Part shown: positions 33,771 to 44,963 of the stretch, piece by piece | Numbering within the stretch: position 1 is the first letter of the stretch | Layout: each line of letters begins with the position of its first letter | NCBI RefSeq assembly: GCF_013870525.1 | Contig: NZ_JACBXD010000001.1 | Coordinates: forward strand, 168,057-232,056 | Direction: 5' to 3' | Length of the DNA stretch: 64,000 nucleotides | From: Amycolatopsis pittospori | GTDB lineage: Bacteria; Actinomycetota; Actinomycetes; Mycobacteriales; Pseudonocardiaceae | The notes under the pieces: generated by a model | Seen by the model: the letters and a program-made list of their open reading frames with translations, nothing else | Databases searched by the model: none | Told to the model about the DNA's origin: nothing | Translations under genes and position numbers: made by a program

Positions 33771-33816
33771 GTCGTGAGTGGCGATTCGGGTTAGAACCCG
33801 AATCGCCACTCACGAC
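33771..33816. repeat. Intergenic inverted repeat, family C, copy 1
   Basis: GTCGTGAGTGGCGATTCGGG and its exact complement around TTAGAA. It separates convergent genes. A related hairpin with the same outer GTCGTGAGTGG sequence is at 49481. Confidence 0.85.
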
Positions 33817-33847
33817 CACCCCGGCCCAGCGCGGTCCGCCGGCAGGG

Positions 33848-35095
33848 CTACGCGGCGCGAGGAACCGGCTCCGGCGAGGGCTCCGAGGGCTCCGAGGCCG
33901 CCAGGGAGCGCACCGAAGCGGGAGCGGTGGCGGAAGCGAAGACCACGATCAAGCCCAACGGCACCAGCAGGAGCGTCAGCGCGGTGCTGATCCCGAACGT
34001 CTGCGCCAGCCAGCCGAAGATCGCCGGACCGGCCAGTACGCCGGCGTTGTGCAGCGTGCTGTACCGCGCGATCGCGAGGCTGGTGTTGGACTTCGTGCCG
34101 TGCCCGACCGCGCTGGAGATGATCGGGATCGCCACGGCGAGCCCGATTCCCGCCATCGCGAGCCCGGCGAGCCCGAACCACACGCTGTGCACCATGACGG
34201 CGAGCAGTACGCCGGCGGCGGTCATCGCCATACTCCAGCGCACCAGCGTCACGGCACCGAATCGCCGGTGCAGCCGGTCTCCGACGAGCCGGGTCCCGGT
34301 CTGCGCCACGATGAACGCGAAGTAGCCCAGCGACGCGATGTTCGCCGCGGCGCCGCGTTGCTCGCTCAGGAAGACGCCGCCCCAGCTGGAAACCGCGCCT
34401 TCGCAGAGTGCGACCGCCGCGCCGAGACTGCCGAGCACGATCACGGCACGGGTCCAACCGGAGAAGAAACCGACCTTCGGCGCCTTCTCTGTTTTCGACG
34501 ACGAAGCGGTGCGGGATTCCGTCAGCAGCCAGCGGCCGCTCACCGCCGCGATGACGACGAGGACCACCGAAACGAGCCAGAAGTGCGAGAGCAGCGACCA
34601 CTCCGCGCGCACCGCCAGCACCGTCCCACCGGAACCGAGCAGCGCGCCGATACCCCACACCGCGTGCAGGCTGTTGAGCACCGGTCTCCGCGCCCGCTTC
34701 TCGACCTCGACGCCCTGTGCGTTCATGGAGACGTCGAGCAGACCCGCGATGACGCCCCACGTCAGCATGCCGAGTCCGGCGGTGATCGCACCGGGCATCA
34801 CCGCCATCAGCGGCAGGAACCACGGCAGGACGACGGAGGTGACGCGGATGACCGCCCGGCTGTCGAGATGGTTCGACAGATGTCCCGCCAGCTGCATGGC
34901 CAGCAGGACGCCGACGGTCTGCGCGAGCAGCACCATCCCGAGTTCGGCGAAGTTGAGCCCGAGTTCGATTCGCAACTGCGGCACCCGCGCGAACCAGGTG
35001 CCGAGCATGATCCCGACCATCAGGAAGATGCCGGAGATCGCGATCCGCTGGCGGCGCACGTCCTTCACCGGGTGGATTTCCAGCCCGCTACTCAT
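33848..35095 (-). CDS. MFS transporter, YbjJ/fucose-permease-like group
   Basis: A 415-residue transporter with 12 predicted helices. GLLDVSMNAQGVEVEKR is the conserved YbjJ/FucP-like loop. Start is ATG 35095, 8 nt inside the end of the glycosyltransferase gene, so the two are coupled. It is the last gene of the PKS operon and a further candidate exporter. Longer upstream frames overlap the glycosyltransferase coding region and were rejected. Confidence 0.88.
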   Translation of the reverse strand: MSSGLEIHPVKDVRRQRIAISGIFLMVGIMLGTWFARVPQLRIELGLNFAELGMVLLAQTVGVLLAMQLAGHLSNHLDSRAVIRVTSVVLPWFLPLMAVMPGAITAGLGMLTWGVIAGLLDVSMNAQGVEVEKRARRPVLNSLHAVWGIGALLGSGGTVLAVRAEWSLLSHFWLVSVVLVVIAAVSGRWLLTESRTASSSKTEKAPKVGFFSGWTRAVIVLGSLGAAVALCEGAVSSWGGVFLSEQRGAAANIASLGYFAFIVAQTGTRLVGDRLHRRFGAVTLVRWSMAMTAAGVLLAVMVHSVWFGLAGLAMAGIGLAVAIPIISSAVGHGTKSNTSLAIARYSTLHNAGVLAGPAIFGWLAQTFGISTALTLLLVPLGLIVVFASATAPASVRSLAASEPSEPSPEPVPRAA

Positions 35096-36389
35096 CGCCG
35101 CTCGCCACGCCCGAGGCGTCGCCGAAGCCGGACTCGCCCGTCCAGCTGCCCACCTCCACGTGCGCGTTGAAGGGCTTCCCCTCGGCGTTGCGCATCGGCG
35201 GCCGCCGGTGCGCCAGGTGCAGGAAGACGTCGTCGTACTGCGTGACGTCCCCGGCCGCGGAGATGCGGTAGAGCATGTCCTCGTCCTCGCCGCCCCAGCC
35301 CTTGTAGCGCTCGTCGAAGCCGCCGATGCGGGTGAAGATCTCCGGCCGTGTCCACAGACAGGCACCCGGGACGTCACGCAGCAGCAACCCGCGCGCTCCG
35401 GCCAGCGGCGCCTCCGGCGTGTTCTCACCGCAGCGTCGTTCGATCAGCCAGTCGCTCGACGGCGCGTCCAGGGACAGCATTTCGGTGTGCGGCAGATGCG
35501 CGTCGTGCCGCTGGTCGGCGAACCGGGCGTGGTTGCGCTCCAGGAATTCCCGGTCCACCAGGATGTCCGCGTCGAGCAGGCACAGGGTTCGCGCGGCACC
35601 AAGGGTTTCCCGCACGCCCACGTTCAGCGTCCAGGACTTGTTGAACAGGCCTTCGCCTTGGATGTGCACGTAGTGGTCGGCCAGCGGCTCGACGACGTGC
35701 TTCCAGCGCGGCTTCTCGTCGAACTCGACGACGGTCACCCGGTACCGGTCCGAGGGGAACGTCTGATCGCGCAACGCGAGCAGGCAGGCCGTGAGGTTCC
35801 GGATCCGGCCCGCTCCGTCCCGATCGGACAGTGGGACGACGACGAGGATCTCGTCACCGGTTCCGGACGGCCGCGAACGCACGCCTCCGGCGAGGTCGAT
35901 CAGCCGGTCGAGTCCGGCGGTCTCGGCTTCCGGTTCGTAGAGCCGTCCACGGAAGTAGTTGATGTAGACGTTGTCGTCCGCGGCGTCGGCCTCGTTCCCC
36001 AGTTTCTCGGCCAGACTGGGGTTTTCGTCGAGCAGCGCGACGACACGCTCTTCGAGCCGGCGCTCGGCGAACGTGTCCGTCGGCTGCGAAACGAGGCGCC
36101 GGTACGCGAGATCGTGTCCGATCACGGCTTCGAGCGGATCGACCACGGCACGGTAGTAGCGTTCGCTGTGCATCCAGTAGTCGGCGGCGACGTCCGGCAC
36201 CGCGGGGTCGTTGGCCAGCACGACGTACCGGACGATCCGCCCCGCGAGATCCGCGCTGCCCGGCTCGGCCTTCCAATAAGCCGATGCCGAAGCGAACGTC
36301 TTGCCACCCGTGCGGGTCGGCCGGATCTGCATCGGATTGGTCGCCCTCAACACGCACATCGGGCTGCAGTCACAGGGATGCGGTTGCAC
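35088..36389 (-). CDS. Glycosyltransferase of the GT-A / galactosyltransferase-like (GT7C motif) type
   Basis: A 433-residue protein. The N-terminal 170 residues are helical and unassigned. A GT-A core follows: VVPLSDRDGAGRIRNLTACL, the metal motif LLDADILVD (about 295-303), and the GT7-type GGFDERYKGWGGEDEDML near 370. The best start is GTG 36389, with GGAGGAG 4-5 nt upstream, giving a Cys-rich opening (HPCDCSPMC). It is 74 nt downstream of the antiporter gene and overlaps the MFS gene. It might glycosylate the polyketide or a surface glycan. Confidence 0.8.
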   Translation of the reverse strand: MQPHPCDCSPMCVLRATNPMQIRPTRTGGKTFASASAYWKAEPGSADLAGRIVRYVVLANDPAVPDVAADYWMHSERYYRAVVDPLEAVIGHDLAYRRLVSQPTDTFAERRLEERVVALLDENPSLAEKLGNEADAADDNVYINYFRGRLYEPEAETAGLDRLIDLAGGVRSRPSGTGDEILVVVPLSDRDGAGRIRNLTACLLALRDQTFPSDRYRVTVVEFDEKPRWKHVVEPLADHYVHIQGEGLFNKSWTLNVGVRETLGAARTLCLLDADILVDREFLERNHARFADQRHDAHLPHTEMLSLDAPSSDWLIERRCGENTPEAPLAGARGLLLRDVPGACLWTRPEIFTRIGGFDERYKGWGGEDEDMLYRISAAGDVTQYDDVFLHLAHRRPPMRNAEGKPFNAHVEVGSWTGESGFGDASGVASGDE

Positions 36390-36463
36390 TGCTCCTCCGT
36401 CCCTCGATTTCTCGCTTACTCGGATACCGAGCGTGACAGTCCGTCGCCGGGCGGAACGTCTTC

Positions 36464-37717
36464 TTAATTGCCGACGATCTCGAAGATTTCCGGCTTCTCG
36501 ACGGGCTTTTCCCGACGCATGAGAAAACGCATCAACGGACCGGTGACCGCCGTGGTCACCACGGCGACGAGAACGAGAATGGTGAACCCCAATTGGTTCA
36601 CGAGACCGTATTTCAGCCCGATCGTGGCGACGACGAGTTCCGTGACACCGCGGCAGTTCATCAGTGTGCCGAGCTGGATCGCCTGTCCGGCGGGCAATCC
36701 CGCGAGTCTGGCCGCGCCGCCGGCACCGAGGAACTTGGTCAGCTGGGCGACCACCAGCACCCCGAGGAACAGCAGCCAATGCGAAAGATCCGAGCCCAGC
36801 AGGCCGATCGACGTGCTCAAGCCGACCAGTGCGAAGAACAGCGGCAACAGCACGACGAGGGTGAAGCCCCGCAATTGCTCGCTGATCCGTTCCACCACCG
36901 GGCAGTCCCGCGGCACGGCGGTGCCGAACAGGAACGCGCCCAGCAGCGCGTGCAGGCCGAGCATCTGGGTCAGCACGGCGAAGCCGATCGCGCCGACGAG
37001 CAGCACGACGGTCATCACCTTGTCGGACTCGATCCGGGTGACCAGCCTGCTCAGCACCCGCCGGACGACCACCTGCGTGACCACGACCAGCACCACGGCC
37101 AGGATCGCCGTCGTGACGGGGTCTCCGCCGCCGTGGGCGCCGGTGCCCACCAGGATCAGGGTGAGGGTGAGCCAGGCGACGCCGTCCCCGATCGCCGCGC
37201 TGGTCAGGGAAAGCGCGCCGAGGCCGGTACGGTCGATCTTGAGGTCGACGAGGATCCTCGCCAGCACGGGCATGGCGGTGATGGCCAGCGCGAGCGCGAA
37301 GAACAGTATGAAGCCCGCCTTCGGCGCCCCCGCTCCCGCCAGCACGGACGCGGCCGCGAACGCGACGCCGATCCCGGCGACGAACGGCAGCCCCATCCCA
37401 CCGAGGACCACCGCGCCCACCAACGACTTCCGCTCGATCCGATCGGTCCGCAGTTCGCAGCCGAGCAGGAACATGAACACGACGAGTCCGAGCTGCGCGG
37501 CTTTGTCCAAACTGGACAGTACTTCCGGCGAGAACAGCCAGGCGCCGCCCGCCGGCCAGATCAGGCCCAGCACCGAAGGCCCCAGCAGGAGACCGCCGAC
37601 GATCTCGCCGAGCACCGGCGGCTGCCCGATTCTTCGCAGGACCTCCCCGCAGAAATGGCTGACCAGCAGGATCGCGCCGACGGCGAGCAGGAACCGGGTG
37701 ATCGGTTCGACGGCCAT
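36464..37717 (-). CDS. Cation:proton antiporter (CPA2 / KefB-type)
   Basis: A 417-residue membrane protein with about 12-13 helices of the Na+/H+ exchanger fold. RRIGQPPVLGEIVGGLLLGPS opens the domain; LSLTSAAIGDGVAW carries the ion-site Asp and GTLMNCRGVTELV is the conserved distal helix. It lacks the RCK/TrkA-N cytoplasmic domain. Start is ATG 37717 with GAGAGGTGG upstream, 73 nt after the PKS stop. Antiporters of this type accompany several polyketide clusters, perhaps for export or ion balance. Confidence 0.9.
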   Translation of the reverse strand: MAVEPITRFLLAVGAILLVSHFCGEVLRRIGQPPVLGEIVGGLLLGPSVLGLIWPAGGAWLFSPEVLSSLDKAAQLGLVVFMFLLGCELRTDRIERKSLVGAVVLGGMGLPFVAGIGVAFAAASVLAGAGAPKAGFILFFALALAITAMPVLARILVDLKIDRTGLGALSLTSAAIGDGVAWLTLTLILVGTGAHGGGDPVTTAILAVVLVVVTQVVVRRVLSRLVTRIESDKVMTVVLLVGAIGFAVLTQMLGLHALLGAFLFGTAVPRDCPVVERISEQLRGFTLVVLLPLFFALVGLSTSIGLLGSDLSHWLLFLGVLVVAQLTKFLGAGGAARLAGLPAGQAIQLGTLMNCRGVTELVVATIGLKYGLVNQLGFTILVLVAVVTTAVTGPLMRFLMRREKPVEKPEIFEIVGN

Positions 37718-37790
37718 GGAGCCACCTCTCCCAAGATGCGCCGAAGGGCGCGGGCGGCCGGGGAGGCCACCCACGCCCTTCTGCTGAGGA

Positions 37791-40700
37791 TCAGGCCACG
37801 TCGGCCTGGTTTTCGCCGCTCTCGGCCAGTTCGGCGAGGCTGTCGTGGATGTGCTCGGACACCGCGGCCACGGTGGGCTTGGCCCACAGGATGGTCGGCG
37901 GGAGGTCCAGCCCGTAGCGCCGCTGCAACCGCACCCGCAGCGCCACCGTCATCACCGAGTCGACACCGAGTTCGACCAGCGGCCGCTTGAGCTCGATGTC
38001 ACCGGCCTCCAGGTTCAGCTCCGCCGCCACCTGCTCGCGGACGTCGCCGGTGACCTTCTCGCGAGTGTCGGATTCGGACAGGTTCGCGAAGTCGACGGTG
38101 AACCCGTTGCCCGCGTTGGCCTCCGCGTTCTCGTCGACCACCGTGAGCTCGCGGAACATCGGGAGCTTCCGCTGGTGCGGCGGGGTCGGCAGGACCCGCA
38201 GCACCGCCTGGTAGTCCGAGGCGAACCGGTCACCGAACGCCCACGCCCGGAACGCCTCCGAAGCGGAGACGGCCTCCAGGCCACGGGAGTTCGCTTCGAG
38301 CATGGTCGTCGCGATGTCCTGCGACAGACCGACACCGCGCCAGGCGGTCCAGCCGAGGCTGATGGTGTCGCTCGTGCCGCCCGAATTGCGGTGCGTGGCC
38401 AGCGCGTCGAGGAACGAGTTGGCCGCCGCGTAGCTCGCCTGCCCGGAAAGGCGGGCGAACTGGCCGCACGAGGAGAACAGGACGAAGAAGTCGAGCGAGC
38501 CCGCCGGGAAGAGCCGGTGCAGCACCAGCGCACCCCCGACCTTCGGCGCGAACACGTCGCGCAGCCCGTCCTGGTCGACCTTGTCCACCAGCGCGTCGTT
38601 GACCACACCGGCCGCGTGGATGACACCCGTCACCGGCGGAAGGCCCAGCGCGCCCGGCGCGAGCGCCGACGCGACCGCGTCCTCGTCGGTGATGTCCAGC
38701 GCCAGCACGCCGACCGTGACACCCAGCGCTTCGAGCCCGAGGACGCTGTCGATCTGGTGCCGCACGTCCGGGTCGGTCACCGAAGCCCATTCCGCGCGCG
38801 GCGGCAGGCCACGGCGGCCGGCCAGCAGCAGGCGGCGGGCGCCGCGGTCGACCAGCCAGCGGGCGACCTCCAGACCCAGCCCGCCGAGGCCACCGGTGAT
38901 CAGCACCGTGCCCGAAGGCGAGCAGTGCAGCGGGGAACCGTCGGCGCTGCGGGTGATCTGGCTCAACCGGGCCACTTCCGCGCCCTCGCCGGTCAGCGAG
39001 ATGACGTCCTCGTCACCGGCCGGTCCGCGGAAGACGTCGATCAGCCGCGCACCGAGGTCCGACGCCGTGCAGTGCTCGACGTCGATGGTGCCGCCCCACA
39101 GTTCGGGGTGCTCGCCGGCGATGATGCGGCCGACGCCCCACAGCGGGCCGTGTGCGACCGAACGCTCGTCGGTGCCCTGACGGACGCCGCTGGTGATGGC
39201 CCAGATCCGCTGGGTGGCGACCTTGCCCTTCGATGTCGCCTGCAGTTCCGCGATCCGCTGCGAGGTGCGGATGAGCGACCACGTGGCTCGTTCGGTCGCG
39301 TCCTCCAGCCGCTCGCCTTCCACCGCCCGCGAAGGCGCGACCACAACCGCGCCCGGGTTCGCGAACAGTTCGGCGGTGAGGTCGAGCGGTTCGCCGTCGA
39401 TGGCCACCTCGACCGCGGTGGCGGTGACGCCCGCCGCGGTGAACTGCTCCACCAGCGTGCCGGTGGTGGCGGGCGGGCCGACCACGACGATCTGGTCGAG
39501 ATCCGAAGCCAGCGTGGGCTCGGGCAGCTCGTGCCAGGAGACCTCGTGCACCAGGTCGCGCGGCAGGACCGCGGTGCCCAGGTGCTCGACCGCCGCGAAC
39601 TTCAGGCCGATGACCTCGCTGATGATGTCGCCGTCCTCGTTGGCGACCAGCACGTCGACGGTGTCTTCCGGCGACTTCGGCGAACGCGTGGCGTGCACGA
39701 TGATCCGTGCGGGCGGCTCACCCTTCCAGGCCACCTTCTCGATGCCGCGCGACATCCACAGCACGGTGGCGTGGCCGGGCGAGACCACCATCGCGCTGAT
39801 CGTCAGCGCCGCGTCGATCACGTGCGCCCAGCTGGTGGCCAGCTTCGCGGGCGGCGCGACGCAGTCCATCAGCGCGAGCTGCTCGACGTCGTCGTAGTAC
39901 AGCTCGCTCATGTCCCACGGGAACGCGTAGCCCTCGACACCCATCCGGCCGAACATCTCGTCGGCCTTGGTGAGCGACCCGGACGGCAGGCGGTCGCGGA
40001 TCGTGGCGAACTCGATCCGGCCCTCCGGTGCCTTCGCGCCCGTGTCGATCGTGGCGGTGGTGTGCGTGATCCACTCGTCGCTGTCGGCGCTGGTCTCGTC
40101 CGCGATCCGGGTGGCCAGCGCGAGCGAGCGGCCCTCCTTGACGATCTGGACGATACGGGCGGGCTGCACGGCGAGCGGGGTGCGCAGCACGATGTCGGTC
40201 AGCGCGGGCGCGACCTCTTCCTCCGCGGCCAGCGCGAAGGTGTTGATGATCGACGCCGCCGGGGTGACCTCGACCCCGACCAGGCCGTGGCTCTGCGGGT
40301 ACGGACGGCTGTCCATGTCGAGCCGGGTCTGCCAGACCTGCCGCGACGGTGCGCCGGACACGGTCATCCGGCCGCCCAGCAGACTGTGGCTCTCCGGGTC
40401 GTGCCCGCTGCCGAGGCCGGCGTCGGCGCCGGTCTCCGGGAAGATCCAGTACGGCCGGTGCTGCCACGCGGCCGCCGGGATGCCCAGCAGGTCACCCTCG
40501 GCGAAGTCGCGCGTCCAGTCGATCTCGACGCCCTGGACGTGCAGCTTGGCCAGGTTGTGCAGCAGCGTGCCGACCTCGTCGGTGTTGCGGCGCAACGTGG
40601 CGCAGCCCGCCAGGTCGTCGATGCCGAGGCTCTCGGCGGTCTCGATGATGGAGTGCGAGACGACCGGGTGCGACGAGATCTCGACGAACACGCGGTGCCC

Positions 40701-43082
40701 GTCGGCGAAGGCGGCCTCGACCGCTTCGGCGAAGCGGACCGGGTTGCGCAGGTTGCCCGCCCAGTAGTCCCCGTCGCGCGCGGCGTCGGAACGCGGGTCG
40801 GTGAGCGCGGTGCTGTAGAGGCTGACCGTCGGCGTCCGCGGGTTGAGCTGACGCGCGGCGGCCGCGACCTCTTCGATCACCGCGTCCACGTGGGTGCTGT
40901 GGAACGCGATGTCCGTGTCGACGACGCGCATGTCGATTTCCTCTTCACGCCACCGCGTGACGAGTTCCGCGATCGCGCCCTTGTCGCCGGAGATGACGGT
41001 CGACGTCGGGCTCGCGGAGATCGCGGCGACGAGATCGGGGCGGTCGCCGAGCTTGGCCTCCACCTCGGCGAAGGACAGGCTCGCGAGCACCATCCCGCCG
41101 TCGCCCTCCAGCCGCTGCAACGCGGCCGCGCGGCGGCAGGCGAACCGGGCGGCTTCGAGCAGGTCGAGCGTTCCGGCGGCCACCGCGGCGGCGATCTCGC
41201 CGACGGAGTGCCCGATGATGGCGCTCGGCTTGACGCCCCGGCTACGCCACACCTCGGCCAGGCCGACCTGCATGGCGAAGGTCAGCGCCTGGACGTGCGC
41301 CGCGGTCCACGGGCCGCCGTCGAGGATCGCCTCGCGCGGCGTCCAGCCCAGTTCCTCGCGGTAGACACCGGCCAGCGCGTCGATGACGCCGGCGAATCCG
41401 GCGTGCTCGGCGAGCAGCTGACGGCCCATACCGGACCACTGCGAGCCGTGCCCGGAGAAGACCCACACCGCGCCGTCGGTCTGCTGTCCCGCGCGGGCCA
41501 GCAGGATGCCGGACGCGGGCTCGTCGACGGCGAGCGCGCGGAGTCGCTCGGCCAGCTGCTCGGTGGAGGCGGCGATGACCGTGCCGCGCTGGGGAAGGTG
41601 CGAACGACGCCGCGAAAGCGTGTACCCGATCGAAGAAAGGGACGCCTGCGGGTTCGCGTCGATCCAGTCCGCGACGGAACCGGCGAGCGCGCGCAGACCG
41701 GCCTCCGACATCGCGGAGATCGGGAAGACCTTCCGCGTGCCGTCACTGGTTCCCTTACCCGACTTGCTTTCCGGCCGCGCCGGGCCCTCTTCGAGGACGA
41801 CGTGGGCGATGGTGCCGCCGACGCCGTAGCTGGAGACACCGGCGCGGCGGGTGTTCTCACCGGCGGGCCACGGGGTGGTCTCGCCGACGAGCTTCAGCCC
41901 CGAGCTCGGGTCCGAGATCGCCTCGTTGGGCTCGGTGTGCAGGCTCGGCGGGATCTGCTCGTTGCGCAGCGCCAGCACGGTCTTGATCACGCCGGTGATC
42001 CCGGAGCCGCCCTCGACGTGCCCGATGTTCGGCTTCACCGAACCGACCAGACAGGGGTTCTCCTCGGACCGCACGGCGCCGATGACGGCGGCCAGCGCCT
42101 CGACCTCTTCGCCGTCGCCGGTCGGGGTGCCGGTGCCGTGCGCCTCGACGTAGTCCACAGTGGACGGATCGACGCCCGCACGCTCGTAGACCTCACGCAG
42201 CATATGGGCCTGCGCCTCGGCGTTCGGCGCCATCATGCCCTCGGAGCGGCCGTCCTGGAAGACGCCGCTGCCGCGGATGACGGCCTGGATCGGGTCACCG
42301 TCGCGGATCGCGTCCGAAAGCAGCTTCAGCACGATGACGCCGGCACCCTCACCGCGGCCGTAGCCGTCGGCGTTCTTGTCGAAGGCCTTGCTGGTGCCGT
42401 CCGGCGACATCGCGCCGGCCCCCTGCAGCGCGACGTTCAGCGCCGGGGTGGCCATGATGTTGACGCCACCGACGAGCGCGATCGACGTCTCGCCGGTGCG
42501 CAGGCTCTGCGCGGCGATGTGCAGCGCGGTCAGCGAACCGGCGCAGGCGGTGTCGACGGCCATACTCGGGCCGCGCACGTCGAGGAAGTACGAAACGCGG
42601 TTCGCGATCCCGTAGAAAGTCGTGCCGTTGACGGCGTACGCGCCGGTGAGGGGAATGTCCTCCAGCAGGCGGCGGCCGTAGTCGTTCGAGTTCGCGGCGA
42701 CGAACACACCGGCGTCGGAATTGCGCAGTGAAAGCGGCGGAACGCCCGCGTCCGCCAGCGCTTCCCAGGCCAGTTCGAGGATGAACCGCTGCTGCGGGTC
42801 GAGGAAGTCCGCCTCACGCGGTGAAATGCCGAAGAAGTCGGCGTCGAACCCCTCGATGTCGTCGAGGAAGGAACCGCGGATCGTGGTCCCCCTCAGGATC
42901 GCGGTCGCCTGCGGGCTGCTCGCCGCGTAGGACTTCCAGCGCTTTTCGGGCATGTCGGTGACGGTGCTCTTACCATCGGCAAGGAACTCCCAGAACTTCT
43001 CCGGGGAGTCGAGGTCTGGAGCGAACCTGCAACTCATACCGATGATCGCAATGGCTTCGTCGGGTGCTTTGTACTCGCTCAA
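37791..43082 (-). CDS. Iterative type I polyketide synthase, aryl-acid (naphthoate / 6-MSA) class, KS-AT-DH/TH-KR-ACP
   Basis: A 1763-residue single-module PKS, close to the NcsB/ChlB1/AziB length. KS (about 9-430) has Cys180 in DTACAGS, His315 in EAHGTGT and His355 in [10 protein letters not shown] (about 540-850) has Ser626 in GHSVG and the malonyl-type IAFHS. A DH/thiohydrolase-like domain begins near 900 with His932 in [13 protein letters not shown] (about 1388-1600) has TGGLGGLG and Tyr1551 in ASYAAAN. The single ACP has Ser1709 in GVDSVM. No thioesterase, enoylreductase or methyltransferase is seen. Start is taken as TTG 43082 with GAGGAG upstream, because the frame above it is not PKS-like and the first ATG lies inside KS. 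It should iterate malonyl units to an aromatic acid; chain length is not readable. Confidence 0.95.
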   Translation of the reverse strand: MSEYKAPDEAIAIIGMSCRFAPDLDSPEKFWEFLADGKSTVTDMPEKRWKSYAASSPQATAILRGTTIRGSFLDDIEGFDADFFGISPREADFLDPQQRFILELAWEALADAGVPPLSLRNSDAGVFVAANSNDYGRRLLEDIPLTGAYAVNGTTFYGIANRVSYFLDVRGPSMAVDTACAGSLTALHIAAQSLRTGETSIALVGGVNIMATPALNVALQGAGAMSPDGTSKAFDKNADGYGRGEGAGVIVLKLLSDAIRDGDPIQAVIRGSGVFQDGRSEGMMAPNAEAQAHMLREVYERAGVDPSTVDYVEAHGTGTPTGDGEEVEALAAVIGAVRSEENPCLVGSVKPNIGHVEGGSGITGVIKTVLALRNEQIPPSLHTEPNEAISDPSSGLKLVGETTPWPAGENTRRAGVSSYGVGGTIAHVVLEEGPARPESKSGKGTSDGTRKVFPISAMSEAGLRALAGSVADWIDANPQASLSSIGYTLSRRRSHLPQRGTVIAASTEQLAERLRALAVDEPASGILLARAGQQTDGAVWVFSGHGSQWSGMGRQLLAEHAGFAGVIDALAGVYREELGWTPREAILDGGPWTAAHVQALTFAMQVGLAEVWRSRGVKPSAIIGHSVGEIAAAVAAGTLDLLEAARFACRRAAALQRLEGDGGMVLASLSFAEVEAKLGDRPDLVAAISASPTSTVISGDKGAIAELVTRWREEEIDMRVVDTDIAFHSTHVDAVIEEVAAAARQLNPRTPTVSLYSTALTDPRSDAARDGDYWAGNLRNPVRFAEAVEAAFADGHRVFVEISSHPVVSHSIIETAESLGIDDLAGCATLRRNTDEVGTLLHNLAKLHVQGVEIDWTRDFAEGDLLGIPAAAWQHRPYWIFPETGADAGLGSGHDPESHSLLGGRMTVSGAPSRQVWQTRLDMDSRPYPQSHGLVGVEVTPAASIINTFALAAEEEVAPALTDIVLRTPLAVQPARIVQIVKEGRSLALATRIADETSADSDEWITHTTATIDTGAKAPEGRIEFATIRDRLPSGSLTKADEMFGRMGVEGYAFPWDMSELYYDDVEQLALMDCVAPPAKLATSWAHVIDAALTISAMVVSPGHATVLWMSRGIEKVAWKGEPPARIIVHATRSPKSPEDTVDVLVANEDGDIISEVIGLKFAAVEHLGTAVLPRDLVHEVSWHELPEPTLASDLDQIVVVGPPATTGTLVEQFTAAGVTATAVEVAIDGEPLDLTAELFANPGAVVVAPSRAVEGERLEDATERATWSLIRTSQRIAELQATSKGKVATQRIWAITSGVRQGTDERSVAHGPLWGVGRIIAGEHPELWGGTIDVEHCTASDLGARLIDVFRGPAGDEDVISLTGEGAEVARLSQITRSADGSPLHCSPSGTVLITGGLGGLGLEVARWLVDRGARRLLLAGRRGLPPRAEWASVTDPDVRHQIDSVLGLEALGVTVGVLALDITDEDAVASALAPGALGLPPVTGVIHAAGVVNDALVDKVDQDGLRDVFAPKVGGALVLHRLFPAGSLDFFVLFSSCGQFARLSGQASYAAANSFLDALATHRNSGGTSDTISLGWTAWRGVGLSQDIATTMLEANSRGLEAVSASEAFRAWAFGDRFASDYQAVLRVLPTPPHQRKLPMFRELTVVDENAEANAGNGFTVDFANLSESDTREKVTGDVREQVAAELNLEAGDIELKRPLVELGVDSVMTVALRVRLQRRYGLDLPPTILWAKPTVAAVSEHIHDSLAELAESGENQADVA

Positions 43083-43305
43083 GTCCTCGCTCCTCGAAAT
43101 AGCCCGCCTGAGGCGGAGACAACACAAAGTTCCGGCGCCTCGCTGTACGGACAGCGTCTGCCCTGGCGCCTCGCTCCGGCATCTCCTCGACTGCTTGCGC
43201 GGAATCCTCGAGCGATCCACGAGTGCGAGCGCAAGGTTCGAGACGCCCGCGCGCGGGTCACGTCCTTAGTGTCCGGACGGGACCGATATCGGAGGAGGGC
43301 AAGCC

Positions 43306-44961
43306 ATGCCGGGAGCAGCGGGGCGGTCGACCGGGACGGGGGTCGTGCCGTGGCCGAGACGCGACGCGGACCGCTATTTCGCCGAGGGCTATTGGGAAGG
43401 CCGGTCGCTGGGAACGCATCTGGCCGAGACCGCGCGCAAGTATCCGGACGAGGTCTGCCTGGTCGACGGCGACGTGCGGCTGACGTTCCGGGAACTGCTG
43501 GCCAAGGCGGACGGCGCGGCGATCCGGATGAGCGCGCTCGGGGTCGGCGGTGACGACCGGGTCGTCGTGCAGCTGCCGAACTGCTGGGAATTCGTCGTCA
43601 CCACGGTCGCCTGCCTGCGGCTCGGCGCGGTTCCGGTGTGGACGATGCCGCAGTTCCGCGAGCACGAGATCGGCGGCATCCTCGCGAACGCGGAGGCGAC
43701 CGCGATCGTCGTCCCGGACGTCTACAAGGGATTCGATCACCAGGCCCTGGCTCGCGAGGTACTGCCTGACGGGCTCGTTTTCGTGGTCGGCGAAGACGTC
43801 GCCCCGGGCAACATCGACCTTCGCGCACAGTTCGTTTCGGACGAGCCCGTCGAGGTCTCGCAGGCGCTCGACGCCGCCGCCCCGAACGGCGACGCCGTCG
43901 CGACCTTCCTGCTTTCGGGAGGTACGACCGGGCTGCCGAAGCTGATCCCGCGCAGTGGCAACGACTTGAGCTACATGATCAAGACGGCGTCGGAGATCTG
44001 CGGGTTCGGGCCGGACACCTCGTATTTGGTGGTGCTGCCGCTGGGACACGGATTCGCCAACACCGGGCCGGGGATCCTCGGCGCGCTGCTGTCCGGCGGC
44101 CGGGTCGTCATCGCGCCCTCCCCGGCACCGCAACAGGCGTTGCCGCTGATCGAGCGGGAGCGGATCACCGCGACGTCCGCGGTGCCGGCGATCCTGCACC
44201 GATGGATCGAGTACCTGGACTCCGAACCCGGCTTGGATCTGTCCACTTTGGAGATGATCCAGATCGGCGCGGCCAAGCTGGATCCCGCGCTGGCGGCGCG
44301 GGTGCGTCCCGAACTCGGTTGTACGTTGCAGCAGGTTTTCGGGATGGGGGAAGGACTGCTGTGCCTGACCCGGCTCGACGATCCCGACGAGCTCATCCTG
44401 CACACTCAGGGCAGACCGATCTCACCGCACGACGAAATCCTCCTGGTGGACGAAGAGGGCTCGCCGGTTCCCCCTGGTGAGCCGGGAATCCTGCTGGTCC
44501 GCGGACCGTACACGACGCGCGGCTACTACCGCTCGCCGGAGCTGAACGCGCGGTCGTTCGTCGACGGCTGGTACAACACCGGCGACATCGTGCGGGTGAC
44601 GCCCGAGGGTTACCTGGTGGTTTCCGGGCGGGAGAAGGACGTCATCAACCGCGGCGGCGAGAAGATCAACGCCGAGGAGGTCGAGACGTTCGCCCTGGAC
44701 GTCCCCGGCGTCGAGCACGCGGCCGCGGTCGCGATGCCGGACGCGGAACTCGGCGAGGTCGTCTGTCTCTACGTGGTGGCCACGAAACCCGTGTCCCTGC
44801 CGGACGTCCACGCGCTGATGCTCGCCGCCGGCGCGGCCCGGTTCAAGCTGCCGGAACGCCTGGTCGTCGTCGACGAGCTGCCCGCCACCGGCATCGGCAA
44901 GGTCGACAAGAAGGCCCTGCGCGCGGACATCGCCTCTCGCCTGGCCGCCGACGCCGCCTGA
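43306..44961 (+). CDS. Aryl-acid AMP/CoA ligase (EntE/NcsB2-like)
   Basis: A 551-residue adenylating enzyme. The P-loop is LLSGGTTGLPKLIPR (about 203-217), motif A5 is FGMGEGLLCLT, A7 is YNTGDIV, and A8-A10 run from GREKDVINRGGEKINAEE to GIGKVDKKAL. PWPRRDADRYFAEGYW at the start is typical of 2,3-dihydroxybenzoate-AMP ligases and NcsB2-type naphthoate ligases. It would activate the PKS-derived acid as AMP ester or CoA thioester. Start ATG 43306 follows GGAGGAGGG. It is divergent from the PKS gene with a 223-nt gap (43083-43305) that must contain both promoters; a TAGTGT hexamer at 43267-43272 is a possible -10. Confidence 0.93.
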   Translation: MPGAAGRSTGTGVVPWPRRDADRYFAEGYWEGRSLGTHLAETARKYPDEVCLVDGDVRLTFRELLAKADGAAIRMSALGVGGDDRVVVQLPNCWEFVVTTVACLRLGAVPVWTMPQFREHEIGGILANAEATAIVVPDVYKGFDHQALAREVLPDGLVFVVGEDVAPGNIDLRAQFVSDEPVEVSQALDAAAPNGDAVATFLLSGGTTGLPKLIPRSGNDLSYMIKTASEICGFGPDTSYLVVLPLGHGFANTGPGILGALLSGGRVVIAPSPAPQQALPLIERERITATSAVPAILHRWIEYLDSEPGLDLSTLEMIQIGAAKLDPALAARVRPELGCTLQQVFGMGEGLLCLTRLDDPDELILHTQGRPISPHDEILLVDEEGSPVPPGEPGILLVRGPYTTRGYYRSPELNARSFVDGWYNTGDIVRVTPEGYLVVSGREKDVINRGGEKINAEEVETFALDVPGVEHAAAVAMPDAELGEVVCLYVVATKPVSLPDVHALMLAAGAARFKLPERLVVVDELPATGIGKVDKKALRADIASRLAADAA

Positions 44962-44963
44962 AA

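Noticed and set aside
37845..42731. A 1628-residue open frame antisense to the PKS gene
   Set aside because: It mirrors the PKS codons in a high-GC sequence, is rich in Arg, Gly, Asp and Val without recognisable domains, and the PKS frame has full catalytic motifs.
43083..43220. N-terminal extension of the PKS to an ATG/GTG at 43220
   Set aside because: The added 46 residues are Arg/Cys-rich and unlike any PKS docking or KS start; TTG 43082 has a GAGGAG site.
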